Source of the DNA: an uncultured Ignavibacteria bacterium
Lineage (GTDB): Bacteria; Bacteroidota; Ignavibacteria; Ignavibacteriales; Ignavibacteriaceae
Length of the DNA stretch: 10,406 nt
Assembly (NCBI GenBank): GCA_937996765.1
Contig: CALKUG010000456.1
Coordinates: 1-10,406, forward strand
Reading direction: 5' to 3'
Of this stretch, positions 1 through 6,306 are shown in pieces (positions within the stretch are counted from its first letter, which is position 1; every line of letters starts with the position of its first letter). The notes below the pieces were generated by a model that saw only the letters and a program-made list of their open reading frames with translations, ran no database searches and was not told the origin of the DNA. Both the position numbers and the translations under genes were made by a program.

Positions 1-2
1 AA

Positions 3-149
3 TTGAGAACTGTAACACCATATAGCCCTTTCAATTCCAAAGGCAACCCCGCCCAAGGCATTTCTGTTATTAACCCATCAATTATTCTTTCCCTCGGGAT
101 TCTTCTTCTCGCTCTCGTGAGCATTATTATTGTCCTTATTAGACAATAG
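3..149 (+). CDS. 3' end of an unidentified reading frame with a C-terminal hydrophobic helix, or an Ile/Leu/Val-rich leader peptide
   Basis: An open frame enters from the left edge and stops at TAG 147-149. The visible 48 codons begin with a polar, Pro/Gly/Asn-containing stretch and end with about 20 residues that are almost all Ile, Leu or Val (codons 81-140: 16 of 20), followed by Arg-Gln and the stop. This looks like a C-terminal transmembrane helix with a very short tail, so the default reading is the end of an upstream membrane protein. I do not recognise the family. There is no in-frame ATG in the window; the only common alternative starts are TTG at 3 and GTG at 117, neither with a good ribosome site. 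Because the Ile/Leu/Val codons sit just upstream of an ilv-leu operon and 6 bases before a strong RNA stem, the frame could also act as an attenuator leader peptide. The two readings are not exclusive. Confidence 0.5.
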   Translation: MRTVTPYSPFNSKGNPAQGISVINPSIILSLGILLLALVSIIIVLIRQ

Positions 150-170
150 AGAAAAGTCAATCCCAATCAG

Positions 171-197
171 ATAAAGCAATAAAAAAGTATAAAGCAA
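171..197 (+). repeat. Direct repeat ATAAAGCAA, two copies 18 bases apart
   Basis: ATAAAGCAA occurs at 171-179 and again at 189-197, in the loop between the arms of the long-range stem. The second copy supplies part of the 5' arm of the outer terminator-like stem. It may be a regulator half-site pair, or chance in an A-rich spacer. Confidence 0.3.
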
Positions 198-240
198 CAA
201 ATGAGATTCGGGATTGACCCGAAAAAGGATTGTTGTTTTT
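195..240 (+). terminator. Possible intrinsic terminator (nested hairpin plus T-tract)
   Basis: The outer stem CAACAA/TTGTTG (195-200 with 230-235) encloses the GC-rich inner hairpin TTCGGG/CCCGAA (207-223). A symmetrical 6-by-6 purine-rich internal loop lies between them, and TTTTT follows at 236-240. The outer stem can extend by A-U and G-U pairs (191-194 with 236-239), which would consume part of the T-tract. The inner hairpin alone is 13 bases away from the T-tract, so termination would depend on the outer stem. It could end the upstream gene, serve as the off state of an attenuator, or both. Confidence 0.35.
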
Positions 241-254
241 AGTTCATTGTAACC

Positions 255-258
255 GGAG
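255..258 (+). promoter_or_regulatory. Ribosome binding site of ilvD, supporting a GTG start
   Basis: GGAG lies 5 bases before GTG at 264. The first residues decoded from this GTG (M-R-S-D-L-I-K-K-G) match the usual IlvD amino terminus, so the non-ATG start is well supported. Confidence 0.75.
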
Positions 259-263
259 TATTT

Positions 264-1943
264 GTGAGATCAGATCTTATAAAAAAAGGATATGACAAAG
301 CCCCACACAGAAGCTTATTAAAAGCTACCGGGGTAATCAAAAGCGATGCGGATTTTGAAAAACCATTTATTGGTATTTGCAACTCGTATATTGATTTAGT
401 TCCCGGCCATGTTCATCTTCAATCATTCGGTAGGGTGATTAAAGAAGCCGTCAGAGAAGCAGGAGGCGTCCCGTTCGAATTTAATACCATCGGTGTGGAT
501 GACGGTATAGCAATGGGACACATAGGGATGCGTTACTCACTCGCAAGCAGAGAGATAATTGCCGATTCTGTTGAAACAGTTGCCAATGCTCATCGCTTGG
601 ATGCTTTGATCTGCATTCCCAATTGCGATAAAATTGTTCCGGGTATGTTGATGGGTGCTGCAAGAGTTAATATTCCAACTATTTTTATTTCCGGCGGCCC
701 AATGAAAGCCGGCAAACTCCCTTCAGGTGAAAAAGCCGATTTGATTTCGGTGTTCGAAGGTGTTGGTAAAGTTTCTTCGGGACAAATGACAGAGGAAGAA
801 TTAAAAGTTTATGAGGACCATAGCTGTCCAACCTGTGGCTCCTGCTCAGGTATGTTTACTGCCAATTCTATGAACTGCCTAATGGAAGCTTTGGGAATGG
901 CATTGCCCGGTAATGGAACCATTTTGGCCATTGACCCCGCAAGAAGAGAATTAGCCCGTGCAGCAGCTCGACAAGTGATGAACCTGATTGAAATGGATTT
1001 AAAACCCAGTGACATCATGACTACAGATTCATTCTGGAATGCCTACGTGCTTGATGTTGCTATGGGTGGAAGCACTAACACAATATTGCACACCTTGGCT
1101 ATTGCCCACGAAGCAGGTTTTGAGATAGATCTGAAAATGTTGAATGAGATTTCTCAAAAAACTCCGTACATCTGTAAGGTGAGTCCAGCTACTAAAGATG
1201 TTCATATCGAAGATGTTGCAGAAGCAGGCGGTATTTCCGCTATACTAAAAGAGCTCAGCAAAAAAGATTTATTGCACACCAATTGTATTACCGTAACAGG
1301 TAAAACAATCGGCGAAAATATTGCTGATGCAGTAAATGCCAACACCAATGTAATTAGACCTATAGAAAATCCTTTTTCACCAACTGGCGGACTTGCAGTG
1401 CTTTACGGAAATATTGCCCCCGAAGGTGCTATAGTAAAAACCGCTGCAGTTGATGAAAAAATGATGGTGTTTAAGGGTCCGGCAAGAATTTACGAAGACC
1501 AAGATACCGCAGTTTCCTCGATACTTGCAGGCGATGTTAAAGCCGGTGATGTTGTATTGATTCGGTATGAAGGACCAAAAGGCGGTCCCGGAATGCCTGA
1601 AATGCTCACTCCTACAAGCGCCATTATGGGACAAGGACTTGGAGACAAAGTTGCATTAATCACCGATGGTAGATTTTCAGGTGGCACACGTGGTGCATGC
1701 ATTGGGCATATTTCCCCCGAAGCTGCTGAGCATGGGCCAATAGCAGTGGTTAACCCCGGTGATATAATAGCAATAGATATCCCCAACCGCACAATGAATG
1801 TAGAATTGAGCGATGAAGAAATTGCAATGCGCTTAGCTGCCTTGCCAAAGTTTGAACCAAAAATCAAGACAGGTTACCTTGCAAGATATGCAAAGATGGT
1901 AACCTCCGCCGGTAAAGGCGCAGTTTTAACAACTAATTTCTGA
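264..1943 (+). CDS. ilvD: Dihydroxy-acid dehydratase IlvD
   Basis: This is the cytoplasmic Fe-S enzyme that dehydrates 2,3-dihydroxy-isovalerate and 2,3-dihydroxy-3-methylvalerate to the 2-keto acid precursors of valine and isoleucine. At 559 residues it is normal family length and reads like the Bacillus IlvD group. Visible motifs are CNSYIDLVPGHVHL (residues 39-52), VDDGIAMGH (78-86, Mg ligand Asp80), PNCDK (119-123, cluster Cys121, Mg ligand Asp122, and Lys123, which is carbamylated in the family), CPTCGSC (188-194, cluster Cys194) and GRFSGGTRG with catalytic Ser472. The position that carries the third cluster cysteine in plant and mycobacterial [2Fe-2S] enzymes is Gly48 here (PGH), as in E. 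coli IlvD, so an oxygen-sensitive [4Fe-4S] cluster is the more likely type (inference). It starts with GTG behind a good GGAG site and is the first gene of the operon, directly after the candidate attenuator. ilvB follows after 16 bases. Confidence 0.97.
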   Translation: MRSDLIKKGYDKAPHRSLLKATGVIKSDADFEKPFIGICNSYIDLVPGHVHLQSFGRVIKEAVREAGGVPFEFNTIGVDDGIAMGHIGMRYSLASREIIADSVETVANAHRLDALICIPNCDKIVPGMLMGAARVNIPTIFISGGPMKAGKLPSGEKADLISVFEGVGKVSSGQMTEEELKVYEDHSCPTCGSCSGMFTANSMNCLMEALGMALPGNGTILAIDPARRELARAAARQVMNLIEMDLKPSDIMTTDSFWNAYVLDVAMGGSTNTILHTLAIAHEAGFEIDLKMLNEISQKTPYICKVSPATKDVHIEDVAEAGGISAILKELSKKDLLHTNCITVTGKTIGENIADAVNANTNVIRPIENPFSPTGGLAVLYGNIAPEGAIVKTAAVDEKMMVFKGPARIYEDQDTAVSSILAGDVKAGDVVLIRYEGPKGGPGMPEMLTPTSAIMGQGLGDKVALITDGRFSGGTRGACIGHISPEAAEHGPIAVVNPGDIIAIDIPNRTMNVELSDEEIAMRLAALPKFEPKIKTGYLARYAKMVTSAGKGAVLTTNF

Positions 1944-1959
1944 TTATGGAGATGATACG

Positions 1960-3672
1960 ATGAGTAACAAGAAACCAGTGATGAATGGAGCTGAGATATT
2001 TTTTGAATGCCTCAGACGCGAAGGAGTTGAACATATTTTTGGATACCCCGGTGGTGCTGTGCTTAAAATTTATGAGCACTTATATGATGTGGATTTCCTT
2101 AAACATATTTTAGTGAGACACGAACAAGGTGCTGTGCACATGGCCGAGGGCTATGCTAAAGCATCGGGTAAAGTGGGTGTTGTATTAGTGACCTCAGGTC
2201 CAGGAGCAACAAATACCGTTACTGGTATTACAGATGCCTATATGGATTCTATTCCGATTGTAGTTTTTACAGGTCAGGTTCCAAGCCACTTAATTGGTAA
2301 AGATGCTTTTCAAGAAGCTGATATTGTTGGTATCACAAGACCAATAACCAAGCATAATTTTTTGGTGCGTGATGTTCGTGATTTGGCTTCAACCATTAAA
2401 AAAGCATTTTACATTGCTGCAAGCGGTAAACCGGGACCCGTTTTAGTTGATTTGCCTAAAGACGTAATTAATTCGAAATGCGAATTTGAATATCCTGATA
2501 ACGTTGAGTTGCGTGGATATAAACCCGTAACCGTTGGTAATCAGAGCCAAATCAAAAAAGCTGCCGAAATGATTAAGCAAGCAAAACGCCCCTTGCTCTA
2601 CGTTGGTGGAGGAGTAATTTGTTCCAACGGTTTTGCTGAACTCGGAATTTTGGCTCGTGAAAATAAATTGCCGGTTACCATGACTTTGCACGGATTGGGT
2701 TCTTTCCCAATGACCGACGAACTTTCGTTGGGTATGTTAGGCATGCACGGAACCTATTGGGCAAACCAAGCAGTAACAAATTGCGATGTATTAGTTTCGC
2801 TTGGAGCTCGTTTCGATGATCGTGTAACAGGTAAAGTGGATACGTTCGCAAAAGACGCTTATAAAATCCATGTTGATATTGATCCCGCTGCAATAGATAA
2901 AAATGTTTATGTAGATCTGCCTATAGTAGGCGATGTTAAAAACGTTATGGCGGAATTGGCCGCAGAAATTTCTGCACCGCCTGAATTAGATGAGTGGTGG
3001 TCAACCATTAACGGATGGAAAGAAGAGTGTCCGCTTTATTACGAAAGCGGCGATGGTAGATTAAGAACCGAATACGTGCTCGAACGTTTGCTCGATAAAA
3101 CCAAAGGAAATGCAATTGTAGTTTCCGATGTTGGTCAGCATCAAATGTGGGTAACCCAATATTATCAATTTGTGCACCCTCGTTCACACATCACCAGCGG
3201 TGGCTTGGGAACAATGGGATTCTCGGTTCCGGCTGCAATTGGTGCTCATTTTGCAAGACCTGATATTCCTGTACTTTCCATAAGCGGTGACGGTGGTTTT
3301 CAGATGAATATGCAAGAGTTAATAACTGCAGCATATCACAAACTACCTATCAAGTTCATCATTATGAATAACAGTTTCCTTGGAATGGTTCGCCAATGGC
3401 AAGAACTTTTCCATGCGGAGAAATACTCGTTTACCGATCTTTCAGATAGCAACCCCGACTTCATGAAAGTAGCGGATGCATTTGGCTGTGCAGGTATTAC
3501 GACAAACTCGCCAAAGGATGTTGATGATGTGATTGACCAAATGATGGCGATAAACGACAGGCCTGTAGTGGTAGAATTTAAGATTGTTCGAGAAGACATG
3601 GTATTCCCGATGGTACCCGCAGGTGGCTCCATTGGCGATATGATAGTTCGCCGTCTCGATCCAAACGAATAA
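1960..3672 (+). CDS. ilvB: Acetolactate (acetohydroxyacid) synthase large, catalytic subunit IlvB
   Basis: This thiamine diphosphate enzyme condenses pyruvate with a second pyruvate (valine/leucine route) or with 2-oxobutyrate (isoleucine route). The 570 residues show the three expected domains. The N-terminal pyrimidine-binding domain has FGYPGGAV (27-34) and catalytic Glu55 in RHEQGA. The central FAD/nucleotide domain covers roughly residues 190-340. The C-terminal diphosphate-binding domain has GDG at 443-445 and NN at 470-471, about 25 residues apart as in the family motif. GQVPSHLIGKDAFQE and GMVRQWQELF, which line the substrate channel, are also present. The catalytic glutamate and FAD-region signature separate it from other ThDP enzymes such as pyruvate oxidase. 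ATG at 1960 has GGAG 8 bases upstream. The small subunit gene follows after 24 bases, so the two products should form the holoenzyme. Confidence 0.97.
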   Translation: MSNKKPVMNGAEIFFECLRREGVEHIFGYPGGAVLKIYEHLYDVDFLKHILVRHEQGAVHMAEGYAKASGKVGVVLVTSGPGATNTVTGITDAYMDSIPIVVFTGQVPSHLIGKDAFQEADIVGITRPITKHNFLVRDVRDLASTIKKAFYIAASGKPGPVLVDLPKDVINSKCEFEYPDNVELRGYKPVTVGNQSQIKKAAEMIKQAKRPLLYVGGGVICSNGFAELGILARENKLPVTMTLHGLGSFPMTDELSLGMLGMHGTYWANQAVTNCDVLVSLGARFDDRVTGKVDTFAKDAYKIHVDIDPAAIDKNVYVDLPIVGDVKNVMAELAAEISAPPELDEWWSTINGWKEECPLYYESGDGRLRTEYVLERLLDKTKGNAIVVSDVGQHQMWVTQYYQFVHPRSHITSGGLGTMGFSVPAAIGAHFARPDIPVLSISGDGGFQMNMQELITAAYHKLPIKFIIMNNSFLGMVRQWQELFHAEKYSFTDLSDSNPDFMKVADAFGCAGITTNSPKDVDDVIDQMMAINDRPVVVEFKIVREDMVFPMVPAGGSIGDMIVRRLDPNE

Positions 3673-3696
3673 AAGAACAAAGGAACATTTAAAAGT

Positions 3697-4215
3697 ATGA
3701 AACGCACAATTTCCGTATTACTCGAAAATCGTTACGGAGCTTTTAACAGAGTATCTACTTTGTTCAGCGGTAAAGGTTTTAATATCCATAGTATCTCCAT
3801 CGGCGAAACTGAAATGCCTGATATTGCCAGAATGACGTTGGTAACCAGCGGCGACGATAAGATGATGGATCAAATTCTAAAACAGTTGAACAGGTTGATA
3901 GACACATTAAAAGTTGTAGATCTTTCGCGTGTCAATACCGTAACCCGTGAGTTGGCTCTTATTTCAGTGAGTTACAAAAAAGGTAACCGTGCTGAAATCA
4001 CAAGCTTGGCAAGTATGTTCAAAGGCAAAGTTGTGGATATAACTAACCGCACCATAACCTTTGAGTTAACGGGTCCTCCCGATAAAATTGACGCAGCAGT
4101 AAATATGTTACTGCCATATGGAATTATTGAAGTTGCCCGCACGGGCACAGTTGCCCTGCGTAGGGGCGAACAAGTTAAACTAACACCTCAACAATCAGAA
4201 AGTAAAGGCGAATAA
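3697..4215 (+). CDS. ilvN: Acetolactate synthase small, regulatory subunit IlvN/IlvH
   Basis: This small subunit activates the IlvB catalytic subunit and confers feedback inhibition, usually by valine. At 172 residues it is full length, with an N-terminal ACT domain (about 1-78) and the C-terminal small-subunit domain (about 85-160). The opening of the ACT domain aligns with E. coli IlvH, and Asn11, Gly14 and Asn29 are all kept; Gly14 and Asn29 are sites where changes make the E. coli protein valine-resistant. A working valine site is therefore likely (inference). AGGA at 3681-3684 lies 12 bases before the ATG, a longish spacing. It is placed between ilvB and ilvC; the stop codon is one base from the ilvC start, suggesting translational coupling. 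Confidence 0.95.
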   Translation: MKRTISVLLENRYGAFNRVSTLFSGKGFNIHSISIGETEMPDIARMTLVTSGDDKMMDQILKQLNRLIDTLKVVDLSRVNTVTRELALISVSYKKGNRAEITSLASMFKGKVVDITNRTITFELTGPPDKIDAAVNMLLPYGIIEVARTGTVALRRGEQVKLTPQQSESKGE

Positions 4216-4216
4216 C

Positions 4217-5212
4217 ATGAAAGTATATTATGAAGGTGATGCAGATTTATCATTACTTCAATCTAAAAAAGTAGCAGTGTTGGGCTATGGTAGTCAAGGT
4301 CACGCCCACAGTTTAAACCTTAAAGAAAGCGGTGTGGATGTTACCGTTGGTTTGAGAACATCTTCCGCTTCATGGGAAAAAGCTGAACAAGCCGGACTTA
4401 AGGTAGCAACTGTTGCCGATGCTGTTGCAGCAGCAGATGTTGTTATGATACTTCTCCCTGACCAAAATCAAAAAGCTGTGTATGATGCTGAGATTGCACC
4501 AAATTTGAAAGCAGGAAGCACTCTTGCGTTCGGACACGGATTTAATATTCACTACAAGCAAATCGTTCCTCCAGCAGATGTGAACGTGATGATGATTGCT
4601 CCAAAAAGTCCGGGACATTTAGTACGTCGTACTTTTGAACAGGGTAGTGGTGTACCATGTCTTATTGCAATTCATCAAGATCCTTCAGGCACAACAAAAG
4701 ATTTAGCTCTTGCATGGGCAAAAGGCGTTGGCGGAACCAAAGCCGGTGTAATCGAAACCAATTTCAAAGATGAAACCGAAACCGATTTATTTGGTGAGCA
4801 AGCTGTATTGTGCGGTGGCTCTGCTGAACTCATCAAAATGGGATTTGAAACTCTTGTTGAAGCCGGCTACCCTGCTGAACTTGCTTATTTCGAATGTATG
4901 CACGAGATGAAGCTTATCGTAGATCTTTACTACGAAGGAGGTCTTACTCGTATGAATTACTCAGTAAGCGATACCGCTGAATACGGCGGAATGACTCGCG
5001 GGAAAAGAGTAGTAACACAGGAATCAAAAAAGGCGATGAAAGAAATTCTTGCCGAAGTTCAGAGCGGACAATTTGCTAAAGAATGGCTTGCAGAATACAA
5101 TGCAGGACAGCCAAACTTTACACAACTCCGTAAAGAAAATCTTGAACATCCCATAGAACAAACAGGCGCCAAGCTCCGCAGTATGATGAGCTGGTTGTTC
5201 GGTAAAAAGTAA
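4217..5212 (+). CDS. ilvC: Ketol-acid reductoisomerase IlvC (short, class I)
   Basis: The enzyme isomerises and reduces 2-acetolactate or 2-aceto-2-hydroxybutyrate to the dihydroxy acids used by IlvD. At 331 residues it is a class I enzyme, without the duplicated C-terminal domain of the E. coli/plant type. The N-terminal Rossmann domain carries GYGSQGH (23-29) and a short cofactor loop, RTSSASW (47-53), whose Arg and Ser residues suggest NADPH rather than NADH (inference). FGHGFNIH contains the conserved His107. The helical C-terminal domain has the metal ligands Asp190 and Glu194 (ETDLFGEQ) and Glu226 and Glu230 (FECMHEMK), plus substrate-binding Ser251 (YSVSDTAEYG). It begins one base after the ilvN stop, with AAAGG inside the end of ilvN as the likely ribosome site. 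Confidence 0.97.
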   Translation: MKVYYEGDADLSLLQSKKVAVLGYGSQGHAHSLNLKESGVDVTVGLRTSSASWEKAEQAGLKVATVADAVAAADVVMILLPDQNQKAVYDAEIAPNLKAGSTLAFGHGFNIHYKQIVPPADVNVMMIAPKSPGHLVRRTFEQGSGVPCLIAIHQDPSGTTKDLALAWAKGVGGTKAGVIETNFKDETETDLFGEQAVLCGGSAELIKMGFETLVEAGYPAELAYFECMHEMKLIVDLYYEGGLTRMNYSVSDTAEYGGMTRGKRVVTQESKKAMKEILAEVQSGQFAKEWLAEYNAGQPNFTQLRKENLEHPIEQTGAKLRSMMSWLFGKK

Positions 5213-5223
5213 GGTAAAGTGAA

Positions 5224-6279
5224 ATGGAATTTAATGTAACACTGCTTCCGGGCGATGGTATAGGTAAAGAAGTTGCGGCATCGGCCGTTGAAGTGATGAA
5301 TGTGCTTGCAAAAAAATATTCGTTAAAACTTAACTTCACTGAAAAATTAATAGGTGGGTGCTCGTATGATGAATACGGCACCCCTTTAACTGATGAAACT
5401 CTTAACGCTTGTTATAGTTCCGATGCAGTTTTTTTAGGAGCAGTGGGCGGATACAAATGGGAAAGTTTAGCCCATAACTTAAAACCCGAAGCGGCGCTTT
5501 TAAAGCTACGTAAGTCGTTAGGTCTGTTTGCAAACATTCGTCCTGCAAAAGTGTATTCAGCACTTATAGATGGCTCAACACTCAAAAAAGATGTGCTGCA
5601 AGGTACAGATTTTGTCGTACTCCGTGAGTTAACAGGCGGAATCTATTTTGGAACTCCCCGTGGTTACGATAGCGAACGCGGATGGAATACTATGGAGTAT
5701 AGTAAACACGAAGTAGAACGTATTGCGGTAAAGGCATTTGAGTTAGCTCGAAACAGAGGTAAACGAGTTACTTCAGTTGACAAAGCAAACGTTTTGGAAG
5801 TCTCGCAATTTTGGAGAACTATTGTTCATTCAGTTGCCGAACAGTATCCGGATGTTACGCTAAGTGATATGTACGTTGATAATGCCGCTATGCAAATAGT
5901 ACGAAATCCCGGGCAATTTGATGTTATGGTTACTTCCAATCTCTTTGGCGATATTCTCAGCGATATAGCAGGAATGATTACCGGAAGTTTGGGAATGTTG
6001 CCTTCGGCGAGTCTTGGCGAGAAGTACGCATTATACGAACCCGTTCACGGAAGTGCCCCTGACATTGCAGGGCAAAATAAAGCTAATCCGCTTGCTTCAC
6101 TTTCCTCTGTTGCAATGATGTTCGACTATTCCTTCAAAAGGCAAGATGCGGCACAAAATCTCGAAAGTGCCATAAGCAAAACTCTTGAGCAAGGATATAG
6201 AACCGGAGATATTTATTCCGATGGATGCAAGCTGCTTTCTACAACTGAAATGACAGCTGCAGTGATTGAAAATTTATAA
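5224..6279 (+). CDS. leuB: 3-Isopropylmalate dehydrogenase LeuB
   Basis: This NAD-dependent oxidative decarboxylase converts 3-isopropylmalate to 2-ketoisocaproate. In organisms with CimA it can also turn 3-methylmalate into 2-oxobutyrate. The 351 residues are the usual length. Visible features are the N-terminal LLPGDGIGKEV (7-17), the substrate arginines in LRKSLGLFANIRP (Arg96, Arg106) and Arg134, catalytic Tyr141 (GGIYFGTPRG) and Lys187 (VDKANVLE), and metal-binding Asp219 (VDNAAMQ), Asp243 and Asp247 (FGDILSDIAG). The NAD-binding loop EPVHGSAPDIAG starts at residue 272. The ELTGGIYFG and LEVSQFWR segments are typical of LeuB rather than isocitrate dehydrogenase. AAGG overlapping the ilvC stop codon, 9 bases before the ATG, is the likely ribosome site. 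Its position directly after ilvC and before leuA joins the ilv and leu halves. Confidence 0.96.
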   Translation: MEFNVTLLPGDGIGKEVAASAVEVMNVLAKKYSLKLNFTEKLIGGCSYDEYGTPLTDETLNACYSSDAVFLGAVGGYKWESLAHNLKPEAALLKLRKSLGLFANIRPAKVYSALIDGSTLKKDVLQGTDFVVLRELTGGIYFGTPRGYDSERGWNTMEYSKHEVERIAVKAFELARNRGKRVTSVDKANVLEVSQFWRTIVHSVAEQYPDVTLSDMYVDNAAMQIVRNPGQFDVMVTSNLFGDILSDIAGMITGSLGMLPSASLGEKYALYEPVHGSAPDIAGQNKANPLASLSSVAMMFDYSFKRQDAAQNLESAISKTLEQGYRTGDIYSDGCKLLSTTEMTAAVIENL

Positions 6280-6306
6280 TCAGTAATTAAGAAAAGTGAG
6301 ATCGGT

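Larger units (their letters stand above)
156..240 (+). promoter_or_regulatory. Candidate attenuator leader of the ilv-leu operon with mutually exclusive stems
   Basis: Bases 156-168 (GTCAATCCCAATC) pair with 205-218, giving 13 base pairs with one bulged C at 209. Bases 207-212 (TTCGGG) also pair perfectly with 218-223 (CCCGAA) around a 5-base loop. The two foldings share 207-218, so only one can form. The smaller hairpin is nested in a second stem, 195-200 (CAACAA) with 230-235 (TTGTTG), followed by five T residues at 236-240. The 5' arm at 156 begins 6 bases after the stop codon of the Ile/Leu/Val-rich frame. A ribosome at that stop would mask the arm and favour the terminator-like fold. A ribosome stalled earlier on Ile/Leu/Val codons would free it and favour the antiterminator. 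The pairings are seen directly; the regulatory role is inferred. It could instead be a plain terminator or an operator. Confidence 0.5.

Noticed and set aside
188..193. TATAAA as a -10 promoter element in the ilvD leader
   Set aside because: No matching -35 at the right distance and no Bacteroidota-type TAnnTTTG motif. In an A-rich spacer this is expected by chance. The operon promoter may lie before the window.
201..242. Thirteen-codon open frame starting ATG 201 (MRFGIDPKKDCCF) just upstream of ilvD, considered as a leader peptide
   Set aside because: It has only one Ile and no Leu or Val, no ribosome site, and lies inside the hairpin region, so it does not fit as a branched-chain amino acid sensor.
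1490..1867. A 125-codon open frame on the minus strand inside ilvD, and other antisense frames across the operon
   Set aside because: They lie opposite highly conserved coding sequence, have no recognisable protein features or ribosome sites, and are explained as by-products of the sense codons.
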